A DNA stretch of 64,000 nt from Morganella morganii (GCF_003996855.1 NZ_NRQY01000002.1:489530-553529), one strand, 5' to 3'. Shown: positions 45,452-56,262, counted from the stretch's first letter. Notes: a model not told the origin generated them from the letters alone. Made by a program: numbers and translations.

Positions 45452-46423
45452 TTATTCCGCGCTGTGTTTCTGTCCGGGCAGCACCATATAGGTGCCGGTA
45501 AAGACAGCCCCGACCTCATCACCCTGCCCGACAGTCACTTCCAGCTTGATCCGCGCTTTGCTTCCGCGTGCCAGGCGATCCAAATCACCGCTGAGTTTGT
45601 CACGGGAAGCAATGGCCTCCGGTCTGCCTGCCACTGCCTTGCGGTAACGGATATTGGCATCCACCAGCACAATATCGCCGTCCAGGGAATTTTCCTGTAA
45701 CAGCAGCCAGATAAGCCCCCAGCCGGTCAGTGTTGCCATTGAAAACTGGCTGCCGGCAAAAATTGTCTGATGCAGATTCTGATTCGGGCCTTCCGGCATG
45801 GTGGTCATAAATTCCCGGCCGGTATACTGCGTAATACGAATCCCCATTTTTTCACTCAGGGGAATGGTTTCATACCATGCTTTCTGTAACTCAGCACACC
45901 AGTCGGGACGATGCAGAATGGCATCGAGGGTTTCAACGGATTTAATCATAAAAAAATGACGAACAGGCGTCGTTTGCGGGCCTGTAATCGGTCCTCTGTT
46001 TTCAAAACCTGATTTTTCAAAAAATGCGACCGCTTCCTCACGGGCACTGCACACAATCCGCTTAACACCTTCCTGACGGGCCACTGACTCCAGTGCGCGT
46101 GCAATCAGTGTTCCGAACCCGCGTCCCTGCATCTGCGGATCAACGGCCAGAAAGCGGATCGCGCCTTCATTTTCTGCATTGATATACAAACGGCCGACAG
46201 CCACAGGCTGCCCGGTTTCATCCACCACCATCTGATGATGTGCATAGGTATCATAACCGTCCTTTTCCGACCCCTGCGGCTGATTCAGCGGTTTGCGCAA
46301 CATCGCCCAGCGGAAATAAAAATAACTTTCCAGCTCCTGATCGGTTTTTGGTACCCGTAAATGATACATCGCACTTTCTCCTGTCAGTGGTAACCGGTGA
46401 CCGGCCTGGGACTGTTGTATCAT
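45452..46423 (-). CDS. fabY: Bifunctional GNAT acetyltransferase / hotdog thioesterase FabY (YiiD)
   Basis: The product is a two-domain cytosolic protein. Residues about 20-160 are a GNAT N-acetyltransferase with the acetyl-CoA loop [16 protein letters not shown] and [15 protein letters not shown]; residues about 190-320 are a hotdog-fold thioesterase with [24 protein letters not shown]. In E. coli, YiiD has been linked to initiation of fatty acid synthesis when FabH is missing. I chose the ATG at 46423 because it overlaps the dtd stop as ATGA and gives an N-terminus like that of E. coli; sequence up to 46522 overlaps dtd and is not conserved. The length is then 323 residues (E. coli 329). 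Confidence 0.9.
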   Translation of the reverse strand: MIQQSQAGHRLPLTGESAMYHLRVPKTDQELESYFYFRWAMLRKPLNQPQGSEKDGYDTYAHHQMVVDETGQPVAVGRLYINAENEGAIRFLAVDPQMQGRGFGTLIARALESVARQEGVKRIVCSAREEAVAFFEKSGFENRGPITGPQTTPVRHFFMIKSVETLDAILHRPDWCAELQKAWYETIPLSEKMGIRITQYTGREFMTTMPEGPNQNLHQTIFAGSQFSMATLTGWGLIWLLLQENSLDGDIVLVDANIRYRKAVAGRPEAIASRDKLSGDLDRLARGSKARIKLEVTVGQGDEVGAVFTGTYMVLPGQKHSAE

Positions 46424-46857
46424 ACCTGTAACCAGAAAGTGACCGGACCATCGTTTGTCAGACTGACCTGCATGTCTGCCGCAAACCGGCCTGTTTCCGT
46501 CACCATTCCTGCTGTCCGGCACTGTGATACAAAGTGCTCATATAAGGCATTGGCTTTTTCCGGTGCCGCGCCGTTTGAAAACCCCGGACGCATTCCTTTT
46601 TGTGTTTCCGCTGCTAAGGTAAACTGTGACACCACCAGCAGCTGACCGCCGGACTGCGCCACATTCAGGTTCATTTTTCCGTCCGCATCACTGAAAATGC
46701 GGTAACCCATCACTTTCTCACTCAGGCGTTTTGATTTTTGTTCGTCATCATCCCGCTCAACACCCAGCAGAACCAGTAATCCGGGACCGATTTCACCGGC
46801 AATCTCCCCGGCGATCCGGACATCCGCACGGGTCACACGTTGTATTAATGCAATCAT
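46420..46857 (-). CDS. dtd: D-aminoacyl-tRNA deacylase
   Basis: Dtd hydrolyses D-amino acids mischarged on tRNA, and glycine mischarged on tRNA-Ala, protecting translation. The product is 145 residues. The two family signatures are present: SQFTLAAET in the middle and NDGPVTFWL near the C-terminus, the latter holding the cross-subunit Gly-cisPro. It overlaps fabY by four bases and lies 33 bp behind yihX; E. coli has yihX, rbn, dtd, yiiD, so rbn is missing between them. Confidence 0.96.
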   Translation of the reverse strand: MIALIQRVTRADVRIAGEIAGEIGPGLLVLLGVERDDDEQKSKRLSEKVMGYRIFSDADGKMNLNVAQSGGQLLVVSQFTLAAETQKGMRPGFSNGAAPEKANALYEHFVSQCRTAGMVTETGRFAADMQVSLTNDGPVTFWLQV

Positions 46858-46890
46858 GTCATATCCGTTTAAAAAACAATCAAATCCGAA

Positions 46891-47508
46891 TTACTCAGTC
46901 ACGTCTGCGGAAAAATCATATTCTGCAAAATAACGGGAGACCGTGTCGCGGTCAGTGACAAATACGCCTTTGATACCGAGTGCAGCCGCCGCATCCACGT
47001 TTTCGCGGACATCATCGAAGAACACGGCATCCTGCGGCTCAAACTCTTCGGTTTCAAGCACATACTGATAAATATCCGGGTCAGGCTTGCGCAGCCCCAG
47101 ATCCTGGGAGAGGTACAGGAAATCCGCAGAGGCAGCGATTTCCGGATAGTGCTGCGGCCAGTAATCCTGATGCAGACGGTTGGTATTAGAAAGTACCACC
47201 ACGCGGTGTCCCTGCTCACGCAGCCTGTTCATGATATCAATCACATCAGGGCGGACAGAGATAAAGATAGCCTGCCAGCCTTCGGCAAACTCATCGAAAC
47301 TCAGCGACATCCCCAGCTGGTCATTAATAGCTTCGGCAAATTCAACATCGGAAATTTTGCCGCATTCATGCTGTTTAAAGGTTTCGCCATGAATAAAATC
47401 ACTGCTCAGTTCAGACAGCGGCTTGCCGCTCAGATTACTCCAGACTGATAAAACACGTTTAAAATCAATATCAATAATGACATTACCCATGTCAAAGATA
47501 TAAAGCAT
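46891..47508 (-). CDS. yihX: YihX, HAD-family glucose-1-phosphatase
   Basis: YihX is a HAD-like phosphatase; the E. coli protein hydrolyses alpha-D-glucose-1-phosphate released from glycogen. The product is 205 residues (E. coli 199). Motif I is YIFDMGNVI with nucleophile D6, motif II VVVLSNTNRLH, motif III lysine in GLRKPDPDIY, and motif IV VFFDDVREN. It is on the same strand as dtd and fabY, probably co-transcribed. Confidence 0.93.
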   Translation of the reverse strand: MLYIFDMGNVIIDIDFKRVLSVWSNLSGKPLSELSSDFIHGETFKQHECGKISDVEFAEAINDQLGMSLSFDEFAEGWQAIFISVRPDVIDIMNRLREQGHRVVVLSNTNRLHQDYWPQHYPEIAASADFLYLSQDLGLRKPDPDIYQYVLETEEFEPQDAVFFDDVRENVDAAAALGIKGVFVTDRDTVSRYFAEYDFSADVTE

Positions 47509-47670
47509 ACCATCCCTCCGGGTTGATGAATTATTTTTACTCTACCCGCAGACTCTCTTCCTGAACAGAGTGAAAACCGTTTTCGGTGAGAAAAAATATC
47601 CGGGACTGCGATCCCCGCCCATATTTCCGTACAGTTATCAGCCTGTGGCCGGTATGTAATCAGCCGGCAG

Positions 47671-47702
47671 AAAAAGCTCAGGGCGCCTCAGGGCGCCCTG
47701 AG
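47671..47702 (-). terminator. typA terminator
   Basis: CTCAGGGCGCC (47677-47687) pairs with GGCGCCCTGAG (47692-47702) around four bases, followed on the minus strand by CTTTTT. Nothing else was recognised in the 222-bp gap between yihX and typA. Confidence 0.85.
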
Positions 47703-47730
47703 TGGCATGAATCAAAACAACCGGCAGAGA

Positions 47731-49551
47731 TTAATCTTTGCTGCGGTGTGCGCGTTTGCGGTCGTTTTCAGTCAGGTGGCGTTTACGCAGACGGATAGAC
47801 TTCGGCGTTACTTCCACTAATTCGTCGTCATCGATAAATTCTAACGCCTGTTCCAGGGTTTTCTCGATAAACGGCGTCAGAGTGGTCGCTTCATCTGTAC
47901 CGGACGCACGCATGTTAGTCAGTTTCTTACCGGTCAGGCAGTTAACAGTCAGGTCATTTGAACGTGAGTGAATACCGATCAGCTGGCCTTCGTACACTTC
48001 AGTACCGTGACCGACAAACAGCTTACCGCGATCCTGGAGGCTGTACAGCGCATAGGCAACTGCTTTACCCTGACCGTTAGAAATCATCACACCGTTCTGA
48101 CGGCGGCCGATTTCACCCTGTTTAACATCATCATAGTGACTGAAGGTTGCATACAGTAAACCGGTACCGGAAGTCATGGTCATGAATTCAGTACGGAAAC
48201 CGATCAGACCACGGCTCGGGATGCTGTAATCCAGACGTACGCGGCCTTTGCCATCCGGCATCATGTTACTCAGTTCGCCTTTACGCTCACCAAGTGCGCG
48301 CATGACATCACCCTGATGCTGCTCTTCAATATCCAGAGTCACTTGCTCGAACGGCTCTTGTTTACGGCCATCGATGGTACGGAAGATAACGCGCGGACGG
48401 GATACCGCCAGCTCAAAACCTTCACGGCGCATGTTTTCGATCAGAACAGATAAGTGCAGCTCACCACGGCCTGATACACGGAATGCATCCGGGTCTTCAG
48501 TTTCTTCAACGCGCAGAGCCACGTTATGAACCAGCTCTTTCTTCAGGCGGTCAAGGATCTGACGGGAAGTCACATATTTCCCTTCTTTTCCGCAGAACGG
48601 AGAGGTGTTAACACAGAAATACATGCTGACTGTCGGTTCATCAACGGCCAGTGGTGTTAATGCTTCAACACACCCGGTGTCACAGATAGTATCAGAAATA
48701 CCCAGTTCGCCCAGACCGGTCAGTGCGATGATATCACCGGCATCCGCTAATTCAGACTCGATACGCTCCAGACCCAGATGGCTCAGCACTTTACCGATTT
48801 TAGCGTTACGGGTTTTACCTTCCGCATCAATAATCGTTACCTGCTGGTTTGGTTTGACTTTACCGCGCTTGATGCGGCCAATCCCGATAACACCTAAATA
48901 GTTGTTGTAATCGAGCTGGGAGATCTGCATCTGGAACGGGCCGTCGAGGTCAACCTGAGGCGGCTCAACATATTTTACGATAGCTTCGTACAGCGGGGTC
49001 ATGTCATCCGCCATATCGTTATAATCGGTGCCCGCAATACCATTCAGCGCAGACGCGTAAATGATCGGGAAGTCGAGCTGCTCGTCAGTTGCACCGAGGT
49101 TATCAAACAGGTCAAACACCTGATCAATAACCCAGTCAGGACGTGCGCCCGGACGGTCAATTTTGTTGATAACAACGATTGGTTTCAGGCCGTTTGCAAA
49201 CGCTTTCTGCGTTACAAAGCGGGTCTGCGGCATCGGACCGTCCATCGCATCCACCAGCAGCAGTACGCTGTCAACCATGGACATCACGCGTTCTACTTCA
49301 CCACCGAAATCGGCGTGCCCCGGGGTATCAACGATGTTGATGTGATAGTCGTTCCACGTAATCGCGGTATTTTTTGCCAGAATAGTAATGCCGCGCTCTC
49401 TTTCCAGATCGCCGGAGTCCATTACACGCTCTTCCGGTTTTGAACGCTCATCAAACGTACCGGACTGCTGTAATAATTTATCGACCAGCGTGGTCTTGCC
49501 ATGGTCAACGTGAGCGATGATGGCAATATTTCTTAATTTCTCGATAGACAA
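47731..49551 (-). CDS. typA: Ribosome-associated translational GTPase TypA/BipA
   Basis: TypA is an EF-G-like GTPase that binds the ribosome and aids 50S assembly and stress or cold adaptation. The product is 606 residues (E. coli 607). GTPase motifs: G1 [11 protein letters not shown]2 RGITI, G3 DTPGHADF, G4 NKIDR and G5 SALNG. EF-G-like domains III and V and the specific C-terminal domain follow, ending in a Lys/Arg-rich tail ([15 protein letters not shown]). It is divergent from glnA across 563 bp, as in E. coli. Confidence 0.97.
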   Translation of the reverse strand: MSIEKLRNIAIIAHVDHGKTTLVDKLLQQSGTFDERSKPEERVMDSGDLERERGITILAKNTAITWNDYHINIVDTPGHADFGGEVERVMSMVDSVLLLVDAMDGPMPQTRFVTQKAFANGLKPIVVINKIDRPGARPDWVIDQVFDLFDNLGATDEQLDFPIIYASALNGIAGTDYNDMADDMTPLYEAIVKYVEPPQVDLDGPFQMQISQLDYNNYLGVIGIGRIKRGKVKPNQQVTIIDAEGKTRNAKIGKVLSHLGLERIESELADAGDIIALTGLGELGISDTICDTGCVEALTPLAVDEPTVSMYFCVNTSPFCGKEGKYVTSRQILDRLKKELVHNVALRVEETEDPDAFRVSGRGELHLSVLIENMRREGFELAVSRPRVIFRTIDGRKQEPFEQVTLDIEEQHQGDVMRALGERKGELSNMMPDGKGRVRLDYSIPSRGLIGFRTEFMTMTSGTGLLYATFSHYDDVKQGEIGRRQNGVMISNGQGKAVAYALYSLQDRGKLFVGHGTEVYEGQLIGIHSRSNDLTVNCLTGKKLTNMRASGTDEATTLTPFIEKTLEQALEFIDDDELVEVTPKSIRLRKRHLTENDRKRAHRSKD

Positions 49552-49869
49552 AGACTTGTACCGTTTTCGTTAATGGATGGGAATTACGTCACAGATAGCA
49601 TTCTTTTCAACAACGCCCATCTATGGTGTAGATGTTTGGTGGTATTTTACACGTTCTCTGAGGCAAGTGAAAGAAGTGTGATACATCTCACTTAAAAAAT
49701 AAATGATTATAAAACATAGAGATAAAATTCATCCTGCCATTTTTTTACAAAATCAGCGGCGCATACCACGCTCAGCGACGAATTCAGAGGGGCATATCAT
49801 AAACCTATTCAGGATAAAAGAGATACTTTTTTTGCGTTTGTGGCCGGGAAACAAGAACGCAGATCTGAT

Positions 49870-49886
49870 TGCACCATATCGGTGCA
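49870..49886. promoter_or_regulatory. NtrC-binding site 1 of glnA
   Basis: TGCACCATATCGGTGCA matches the NtrC consensus TGCACC-N5-GGTGCA in both halves. It is about 130 bp upstream of the sigma-54 promoter, in enhancer position. Confidence 0.9.
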
Positions 49887-49913
49887 TTCCGGTATCACCG
49901 ACGGAATCAGAAA

Positions 49914-49930
49914 CGCACCAATGTGGTGCA
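49914..49930. promoter_or_regulatory. NtrC-binding site 2 of glnA
   Basis: CGCACCAATGTGGTGCA matches the NtrC consensus except for the first base. With site 1 it would let phosphorylated NtrC oligomerise and activate the sigma-54 promoter by looping. Confidence 0.87.
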
Positions 49931-50003
49931 ATTTATCATATTTCCGCTATCCTTATTTGAGTAACCCGCTGCTGTAACGCGGTTTACCCCCCTTTTAAAA
50001 AAG

Positions 50004-50020
50004 TTGGCACGCTTTTCGCT
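50004..50020 (+). promoter_or_regulatory. Sigma-54 promoter of glnA (glnAp2)
   Basis: TTGGCACGCTTTTCGCT contains the -24 element TGGCAC and a -12 element TCGCT (consensus TTGCW), with the correct spacing. It is nearly the same as the E. coli glnAp2 core. The start site is predicted at about 50030, giving an 85-base leader. Confidence 0.88.
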
Positions 50021-50114
50021 TTATATTTATCAAGCAATGTGAGAACCGCAATCAGTGTCCCTCCGGGTGACCACCAGAGGATTGACGGAACATCCCAAAC
50101 CAGGAGATCTGAAT

Positions 50115-51524
50115 ATGTCTGTTGAACATGTATTGACCATGATGGAAGAACACAACGTTAAATTCGTGGACTTACGCTTTACCGATACCAAAGGCAAGGA
50201 ACAGCATGTGTCGATCCCTGCTCATCAGGTAGATGAAGATTTCTTCGAAGACGGAAAAATGTTTGACGGTTCCTCAATGGCCGGCTGGAAAGGCATCAAC
50301 GAATCCGACATGGTACTGATGCCGATTGCGGAATCCGCTCTGATCGACCCGTTCTTTGAAGTCCCGACACTGGTTCTGCGCTGTGATGTGTTAGAGCCGA
50401 ACACCATGCAGGGTTATGACCGTGACCCGCGCTCTATCGCCAAACGTGCCGAAGATTTTCTGCGCACCAGCGGTATTGCGGATACCGTCCTGTTCGGGCC
50501 TGAACCTGAGTTTTTCCTGTTCGATGACATCCGTTTCGGTGCAGATATCTCCGGCGCTTACTATCATATCAATGATATCGAAGCGGCCTGGAACACCGGC
50601 ACCGTGTATCCGGAAGGCAACAAAGGCCACCGTCCGCGTGTGAAAGGCGGTTACTTCCCGCTGCCGCCGGTCGATTCCTCACAGGATCTGCGTTCTGAAA
50701 TGTGTCTGGTTATGGAAGAAATGGGTCTGGTCGTTGAAGCACATCACCATGAAGTCGGTACTGCCGGCCAGAACGAAATTGCCACCCGCTTCAATACGAT
50801 GACGCTGAAAGCGGACGAAACCCAGATGTACAAATACGTGGTGCAGAATGTGGCGCACCGCTACGGCAAAACCGCAACCTTTATGCCAAAACCGCTGATC
50901 GGTGATAACGGTTCCGGTATGCACTGCCACATGTCTCTGTCAAAAGACGGCGTTAACCTGTTCTCAGGGGATAAATATGCCGGTTTGTCAGAAATGGCGC
51001 TCTATTACATCGGCGGGATCATCAAGCACGCCCGGGCTCTGAATGCCTTTACCAACCCGACCACTAACTCCTACAAGCGTCTGGTGCCGGGCTACGAAGC
51101 ACCGGTTATGCTGGCATACTCGGCACGTAACCGCTCGGCATCAATCCGTATTCCGATTGTGTCCAGCGCGAAAGCCCGCCGTATTGAAGTCCGCTTCCCG
51201 GACCCGGCTGCTAACCCGTATCTGGCCTTTGCCGCACAGCTGATGGCCGGTCTGGATGGCATCATCAATAAAATTCATCCGGGTGATGCAATGGACAAAA
51301 ATCTGTATGACCTACCGCCGGAAGAAGCGAAAGAAATCCCGACAGTCGCACCGTCTCTGGGCGACGCGCTGGATGCACTGGCAGCGGATCATGAGTTCCT
51401 GGTGCGTGGCGGTGTGTTTACCGAAGATGCAATTAACACCTATATCGACCTGCTGCGTGCTGATGTTCAGCGCCTGAATATGACACCGCATCCGGTTGAA
51501 TTTGATATGTATTACAGCGTGTGA
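50115..51524 (+). CDS. glnA: Glutamine synthetase, type I
   Basis: GlnA makes glutamine from glutamate, ammonia and ATP and is the main ammonia-assimilation enzyme under nitrogen limitation. The product is 469 residues, as in E. coli. Signatures include [31 protein letters not shown], the ATP-binding region [16 protein letters not shown], the Asn/Thr active-site loop [18 protein letters not shown], and the adenylylation tyrosine at 398 (397 without Met) in NLYDLPPEE, so GlnE control is expected. The ATG at 50115 has AGGAG upstream and is the family start. It heads glnA-glnL-glnG. Confidence 0.98.
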   Translation: MSVEHVLTMMEEHNVKFVDLRFTDTKGKEQHVSIPAHQVDEDFFEDGKMFDGSSMAGWKGINESDMVLMPIAESALIDPFFEVPTLVLRCDVLEPNTMQGYDRDPRSIAKRAEDFLRTSGIADTVLFGPEPEFFLFDDIRFGADISGAYYHINDIEAAWNTGTVYPEGNKGHRPRVKGGYFPLPPVDSSQDLRSEMCLVMEEMGLVVEAHHHEVGTAGQNEIATRFNTMTLKADETQMYKYVVQNVAHRYGKTATFMPKPLIGDNGSGMHCHMSLSKDGVNLFSGDKYAGLSEMALYYIGGIIKHARALNAFTNPTTNSYKRLVPGYEAPVMLAYSARNRSASIRIPIVSSAKARRIEVRFPDPAANPYLAFAAQLMAGLDGIINKIHPGDAMDKNLYDLPPEEAKEIPTVAPSLGDALDALAADHEFLVRGGVFTEDAINTYIDLLRADVQRLNMTPHPVEFDMYYSV

Positions 51525-51621
51525 TTCTGATTGTGTCCCAGTTTTGGGGCACACAGAGTGACAGGTTCCGGTTTATTTTGTTGCCGTGAAGCACTTGACC
51601 CGCCGTTGGGCGGGTCCTTTT
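51525..51621 (+). terminator. glnA 3' UTR hairpins; possible GlnZ small RNA 3' end
   Basis: After the glnA stop comes a first hairpin (51533-51555, TGTG-CCCA with TGGG-CACA), then GACCCGCC (51597-51604) pairing with GGCGGGTC (51609-51616), followed by CTTTTCT, a clear intrinsic terminator before glnL. E. coli and Salmonella release the small RNA GlnZ from this 3' UTR; the layout is compatible, but I cannot confirm sequence conservation. The terminator itself is firm, the sRNA is inference. Confidence 0.7.
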
Positions 51622-51646
51622 CTCCTGCGGGGTAAATACGCTACAA

Positions 51647-51663
51647 TGCACCAAATTGGTGCA
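51647..51663. promoter_or_regulatory. NtrC site over the glnL promoter
   Basis: TGCACCAAATTGGTGCA is a perfect NtrC palindrome. It overlaps the -10-like TACAAT (51642-51647) of the internal glnL promoter, the arrangement in which NtrC represses glnLG in E. coli. It lies 16 bp before the glnL start. Confidence 0.9.
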
Positions 51664-51678
51664 AAGAGGTGGATAACA

Positions 51679-52728
51679 ATGAACCCGGATATCAAACCTG
51701 AGGCAGAACAGCTCCTCGATTCTCTGATTAACTGTGTCCTGCTGCTGGATAATGATCTGATTATCCGCTATGCCAATCAGTCGGCTATGCAGTTATTCGC
51801 CCAGAGTGCCCGTAAACTCACCGGCACGCCGCTCCCTATTTTATACAGTTACCTTTCCCTCGATACCGCCACTTTGCAGGCCACACTGGCAGAAGGCCAA
51901 AGCTTTACTGACAACGATGTGACTCTGGTGGTGGATAACCGGATGCATGCGCTTTCACTGAGTGCGCAGCCGGTATCCGGGAATTTTATTCTGCTGGAGC
52001 TGACACCGCTCGACAGCCACCGGCGCATTACCAGGGAACAGCTACAGCAGGCACAACAGGCTGCCGCCCGTGACCTGGTGCGCGGGCTGGCTCACGAAAT
52101 CAAAAATCCTCTCGGCGGGTTGCGCGGTGCCGCGCAACTGTTATCCCGCGCACTGCCGGACCCGTCACTTCAGGAATATACACAGGTCATTATCGAACAG
52201 GCTGATCGCCTGCGGGCGCTGGTTGATCGTCTTCTCGGCCCCCAGCATCCGGGTCAGAAAAGTATGCAGAGTATTCACCATGTGGCAGAGCGGGTTTTTC
52301 AGCTCATCAATCTGGAAAAGCCGGACAATATCGAGCTGGTCAAAGATTATGACCCCAGTTTGCCGGAGTTATCGCATTATCCCGACCAGATCGAGCAGGT
52401 TATCCTCAATATCATGCGTAATGCCCTGGAAGCTCTGCACACAGCAGGCGGTACCATTATTCTCCGTACCCGCACCGCATTCCAGGTGATGCTGCACGGT
52501 GAGCGCTACCGGCTGGCGGCCCGGATTGATATCGAGGACAACGGCCCCGGTATTCCGCCGCATATTCTGGATACCCTGTTCTACCCGATGGTCAGCGGCC
52601 GTGAAGGCGGCTCCGGGCTGGGTTTATCCATTGCCCGCAATCTTATCGATCAGCATAACGGCAAAATTGAATTCAGCAGCTGGCCGGGTCACACCTTATT
52701 TTCACTTTATCTGCCAATCCGTCAGTAA
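51679..52728 (+). CDS. glnL: Nitrogen regulation sensor kinase NtrB (GlnL)
   Basis: NtrB is a cytosolic histidine kinase/phosphatase that phosphorylates NtrC when nitrogen is low; the PII protein GlnB switches it to phosphatase. The product is 349 residues, as in E. coli. An N-terminal PAS domain ([26 protein letters not shown]) is followed by the phospho-acceptor H139 in [11 protein letters not shown] and the ATPase N, G1 and G2 boxes ([24 protein letters not shown]). GAGG precedes the ATG by nine bases; the frame upstream to 51586 crosses the NtrC site and is not coding. Confidence 0.97.
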   Translation: MNPDIKPEAEQLLDSLINCVLLLDNDLIIRYANQSAMQLFAQSARKLTGTPLPILYSYLSLDTATLQATLAEGQSFTDNDVTLVVDNRMHALSLSAQPVSGNFILLELTPLDSHRRITREQLQQAQQAAARDLVRGLAHEIKNPLGGLRGAAQLLSRALPDPSLQEYTQVIIEQADRLRALVDRLLGPQHPGQKSMQSIHHVAERVFQLINLEKPDNIELVKDYDPSLPELSHYPDQIEQVILNIMRNALEALHTAGGTIILRTRTAFQVMLHGERYRLAARIDIEDNGPGIPPHILDTLFYPMVSGREGGSGLGLSIARNLIDQHNGKIEFSSWPGHTLFSLYLPIRQ

Positions 52729-52746
52729 GCCTGTTGAGGAGGTCAT

Positions 52747-54201
52747 ATGCAGCCGGGAAAAATCTGGGTCGTTGATGATGACAGCGCGATCCGCTGGGTG
52801 CTTGAGCGCGCACTGAACAGCGCCGGTTATGCCTGTGTCTGTTTTGACAGTGCTGAAAATGCCCTCGCGGCGCTCAGCAGTGAACAGCCGGACGTACTGA
52901 TCTCCGATATCCGGATGCCGGGCATGGACGGGTTGTCCCTGCTGGCGGCTATCAAACAGCATAACCCCCTGCTGCCGGTGATTATTATGACCGCCCATTC
53001 CGATCTGGATGCCGCGGTGAATGCGTACCAGCAGGGCGCGTTTGATTATCTGCCGAAACCCTTTGATATTGATGATGCCGTCACGCTGGTCGCCCGTGCT
53101 CTGGAACATTACCGGGAACAGCATCTGCCGGTGCGGCAGGAAGTCACTGCTGATACGGTTTCCGGCATTATCGGCGAATCTGCCGCAATGCAGGAAGTGT
53201 ACCGGGTGATAGGCCGGTTATCCCGCTCCTCCATCAGTGTGCTGATTAACGGTGAATCCGGGACCGGCAAAGAGCTGGTGGCTCACGCCCTGCATCATCA
53301 CAGCCCGCGCGCGGATGCGCCGTTTATTGCCCTCAATATGGCGGCGATCCCGAAAGACCTGATTGAATCAGAACTCTTCGGCCATGAGAAAGGGGCGTTT
53401 ACCGGTGCATTACAGGTACGGCGGGGACGTTTTGAGCAGGCTGACGGCGGCTCGCTGTTTCTTGATGAAATCGGTGATATGCCGCTCGATATTCAGACTC
53501 GGCTGCTGCGCGTGCTGGCGGAAGGTCAGTTTTACCGCGTCGGCGGTTACGCGCCGGTGAAGGTGGATGTGAGAATTATTGCTGCCACCCATCAGGATCT
53601 GGAGCGGCTGGTGACGGAAGGTAAATTCCGCGAAGATCTGTTTCACCGCCTGAATGTTATCCGCATGCAGTTGCCGCCGCTGCGGGAACGGCCGGGAGAT
53701 ATTCCGCGCCTGACACGCCATTTTCTGCAAAAAACCGCAAAAGAGCTGGGAACAGAAGCGAAAACCCTGCATCCGGATACCGAAAAGCTGCTGATGCAGC
53801 TGCCGTGGTCCGGTAACGTCCGCCAGCTGGAAAATGTCTGCCGCTGGCTGACCGTGATGTCCGCCACCCAGGAAGTGCTGCCGCAGGATCTGCCTGCCGA
53901 CCTGACCATGAGCGCTGCCGGAGAACAGATCCGTTATGAAAACAGTTATGGCCCGGCGGCCGGCGGCTGGGATAAACAGCTGGCGCAATGGGCGGATGCA
54001 CAGTTACAGGCCGGAAAAACAGATCTGCTGGCAGATGCTCTGCCGCTGTTTGAGCGCACCCTGTTGCAGTGCGCACTGAATTACAGCAACGGACACAAAC
54101 AGGATGCCGCACGCCTGCTGGGCTGGGGACGCAATACACTGACGCGGAAACTGAAAGAGGCCGGGATTGATGACTCCGCATCAACCCCGGAAACAGATTA
54201 A
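52747..54201 (+). CDS. glnG: Nitrogen regulation response regulator NtrC (GlnG)
   Basis: NtrC is the sigma-54 activator of nitrogen-limitation genes. The product is 484 residues (E. coli 469). A receiver domain carries D54 as phosphorylation site ([10 protein letters not shown]); a linker follows; the AAA+ domain has Walker A GESGTGKE, the sigma-54 contact GAFTGA and FLDEIGDMP; a Fis-type helix-turn-helix at the C-terminus ([24 protein letters not shown]) binds DNA. It follows glnL by 18 bp. Its stop overlaps that of the convergent hemN by four bases. Confidence 0.97.
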   Translation: MQPGKIWVVDDDSAIRWVLERALNSAGYACVCFDSAENALAALSSEQPDVLISDIRMPGMDGLSLLAAIKQHNPLLPVIIMTAHSDLDAAVNAYQQGAFDYLPKPFDIDDAVTLVARALEHYREQHLPVRQEVTADTVSGIIGESAAMQEVYRVIGRLSRSSISVLINGESGTGKELVAHALHHHSPRADAPFIALNMAAIPKDLIESELFGHEKGAFTGALQVRRGRFEQADGGSLFLDEIGDMPLDIQTRLLRVLAEGQFYRVGGYAPVKVDVRIIAATHQDLERLVTEGKFREDLFHRLNVIRMQLPPLRERPGDIPRLTRHFLQKTAKELGTEAKTLHPDTEKLLMQLPWSGNVRQLENVCRWLTVMSATQEVLPQDLPADLTMSAAGEQIRYENSYGPAAGGWDKQLAQWADAQLQAGKTDLLADALPLFERTLLQCALNYSNGHKQDAARLLGWGRNTLTRKLKEAGIDDSASTPETD

Positions 54202-55568
54202 ATCACGCGGGAGAACTGACGCTGACGCATCTGGTTGCGCAGATAGGTATCAAAACACATACAGATATTACGGATAAGCAGCCGTCCGCGCGGTGTGACC
54301 ACCAGGGCATCGTCACGGATCTCAACCAGCCCGTCATCGGCCATCGGCTGCAATAATTGCAAATCTTCGGCGAAACGGGTTTTAAAATCCAGGTTATACT
54401 GTTTTTCAATCTGCGAATAGTCCAGCCGGAAATTGCAGATCAGCGCCTTAATCACATCACGGCGCAGACAATCTTCCTCAGTCAGTACCAGACCACGGCA
54501 CAACCCGTTACCGCGCTCTTCCACCTGTGCATACCAGGTTTTCAGGTCTTTCTGGTTCTGGGCATAGTGATCACCCAGCATGCTGATCGCAGAAACACCA
54601 AAGCCCAGCAAATCACACTCTTCATGAGTGGTATACCCCTGGAAATTACGGTGCAGGATGCCGTTATTCTGGGCGATGGCCAGCTCATCATCCGGTTTGG
54701 CAAAGTGATCCATGCCGATAAACTGATAGCCGTTGCCGGTCAGGCTTTCAATCGTCTGCTGTAAAATCGTCAGCTTCTGCTCTGCGGACGGCAGATCTTC
54801 ATCTTTGATTTTCCGCTGAGCGGCAAACAGATCCGGCAGATGAGCATAATTAAAAACACTCAGGCGATCCGGTGACAGTTCCGCCACCCGTTTCAGGGTA
54901 AACGCAAAACTCTCCGGAGTTTGTTTCGGCAGCCCGTAAATCAGGTCGATACTGACGGATTCAAACCCGGTTTCACGGGCACGTTCCGCCAGCGCAAAAA
55001 TCATAGCTTCATCCTGCTCGCGGTTGACCAGACGCTGCACTTCTTTATTGAAATCCTGCACCCCCATGCTCAGGCGGTTAAATCCTTCCGCCCGCAGATG
55101 GTCGATAACATCCAATTCTATTTCACGCGGATCGATTTCAATAGAAAGCTCGGCATCCGCCGCAAAATTAAAATGCTTGCGCAGCATACCGGTCAGACGG
55201 CTGATCTGCGCTTTATCGAGATAGGTCGGCGTGCCGCCGCCCCAGTGCATCTGGTGTACTTCGCGTCCGGCAAATAACGGAGCACGGGCGGCGATTTCTT
55301 TCTCCAGCACGGCCAGATATTCATCCGCCTTATGCTTCTGCCGGGTGACTAATTTATTACAACCGCAGAAGTAACATAATTTATGGCAGAACGGGATATG
55401 CACATATAACGACAGCGGGCGCTGCGGATAGCGGTGTGCCGAGGCGATAAAATCACTGTCACTGTACTGCTGATTAAATTCCAGTGCGGTCGGATACGAG
55501 GTGTATCGCGGACCGGAATAGTTATATTTCCGGATCAATGCCAGATCCCAGATGATCGCGTCAGACAT
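54198..55568 (-). CDS. hemN: Oxygen-independent coproporphyrinogen III oxidase
   Basis: HemN is a radical-SAM enzyme that decarboxylates coproporphyrinogen III in anaerobic haem synthesis. The product is 456 residues (E. coli 457). The 4Fe-4S cysteines are C61, C65 and C68 with the family's extra C70 (CHKLCYFCGC). WGGGTPTYL and the SAM-contacting regions follow, and the C-terminus RLLIRNICMCFDTYLR is conserved. It sits beside glnG in convergent orientation, as in E. coli. Confidence 0.97.
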   Translation of the reverse strand: MSDAIIWDLALIRKYNYSGPRYTSYPTALEFNQQYSDSDFIASAHRYPQRPLSLYVHIPFCHKLCYFCGCNKLVTRQKHKADEYLAVLEKEIAARAPLFAGREVHQMHWGGGTPTYLDKAQISRLTGMLRKHFNFAADAELSIEIDPREIELDVIDHLRAEGFNRLSMGVQDFNKEVQRLVNREQDEAMIFALAERARETGFESVSIDLIYGLPKQTPESFAFTLKRVAELSPDRLSVFNYAHLPDLFAAQRKIKDEDLPSAEQKLTILQQTIESLTGNGYQFIGMDHFAKPDDELAIAQNNGILHRNFQGYTTHEECDLLGFGVSAISMLGDHYAQNQKDLKTWYAQVEERGNGLCRGLVLTEEDCLRRDVIKALICNFRLDYSQIEKQYNLDFKTRFAEDLQLLQPMADDGLVEIRDDALVVTPRGRLLIRNICMCFDTYLRNQMRQRQFSRVI

Positions 55569-55720
55569 GCTCTCCCCTTTGCTTCACCTTTGCAGAATTA
55601 ATATGTTTCCGTTCTCTGACGGTTTAGTGTGCCGCACAGTTTATCGGATCTGCCGCCTGATTAATATGATCACGCCACAGACGGACAATCCGGTGTACAT
55701 CACTTGATCCGGTGACATAA

Positions 55721-55999
55721 CTACAGTGCAGTCAGCATCGCTGCTAATCCGAACAGAACACCGGGCGCATTGGCGACAGCCACCGGCAGATCTTTCACTT
55801 TAATGCCGTAAATCACCCAGAGCGTACAGTTAAATGCGGCAGCCAGCGGCTGTAACGGTGATGTTTTATGTCCCGCAAGGTTGTCCATTATCTGAGGAAT
55901 ATAAGAGACATACATACAGAATGCCGTAAAGGTTGCCACCCAGCCAAGGCAGCGGATAAAGCGGCTGTGATCATGCGGCTGACGTTGTGTATTACTCAT
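55721..55999 (-). CDS. SemiSWEET-type small transporter
   Basis: The product is a 92-residue membrane protein with three helices (about 15-37, 44-64 and 70-92), one SWEET/PQ-loop repeat. The signature Pro-Gln is in VSYIPQIMDNLAGHKTSP, and the second helix has the Asn/Trp pocket FNCTLWVIYGIKVKD. SemiSWEETs dimerise to move sugars such as sucrose or glucose down their gradient; the substrate here is not known. It lies between hemN and yihI on the same strand but with gaps of about 150 and 260 bp, so it probably has its own promoter. E. coli has no gene at this place. Confidence 0.85.
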   Translation of the reverse strand: MSNTQRQPHDHSRFIRCLGWVATFTAFCMYVSYIPQIMDNLAGHKTSPLQPLAAAFNCTLWVIYGIKVKDLPVAVANAPGVLFGLAAMLTAL

Positions 56000-56187
56000 T
56001 GGAATCTCCCGGAGAACAGTATCAGCATAATCCTGTATTATTCTTCGGAATTATTTATTATTTTCAATAATATATCTGACCGCACTGTCACAGAAAAACA
56101 GCGCTGATATTGCAGACAACAGCCTCCCGGACGATATTTAATCCGCCATTAAGGCAGATAACACGGCAAACACGTAGGCTGAATATA

Positions 56188-56226
56188 AGAAAACCGGCAT
56201 AACAGTCGCCCGTTACGCCGGTTTTG
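56188..56226 (-). terminator. yihI terminator
   Basis: AAAACCGGC (56190-56198) pairs with GCCGGTTTT (56217-56225) with inner pairing of AAC and GTT, and the minus strand then reads CTTATATT. It ends yihI transcription; the rest of the 56000-56262 gap shows nothing else. Confidence 0.7.
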
Positions 56227-56262
56227 ATGCAGTGCCGCCGGTTTCAGCGGAACAACGGAAGA

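Larger units (their letters stand above)
49552..50114. promoter_or_regulatory. typA-glnA divergent control region
   Basis: The stretch has no credible gene. From left to right it holds the typA promoter zone, two NtrC enhancer sites (centres about 49878 and 49922), the glnA sigma-54 promoter (50004-50020), and the glnA leader. The centre-to-centre spacing of the enhancers is 44 bp, about four helical turns, compared with three in E. coli. The short plus-strand open frame 49703-49960 overlaps the NtrC sites and lacks features of a gene. Confidence 0.8.

Noticed and set aside
49703..49960. Plus-strand 85-codon frame upstream of glnA
   Set aside because: It covers both NtrC binding sites and has no ribosome site; regulatory DNA is the better reading.
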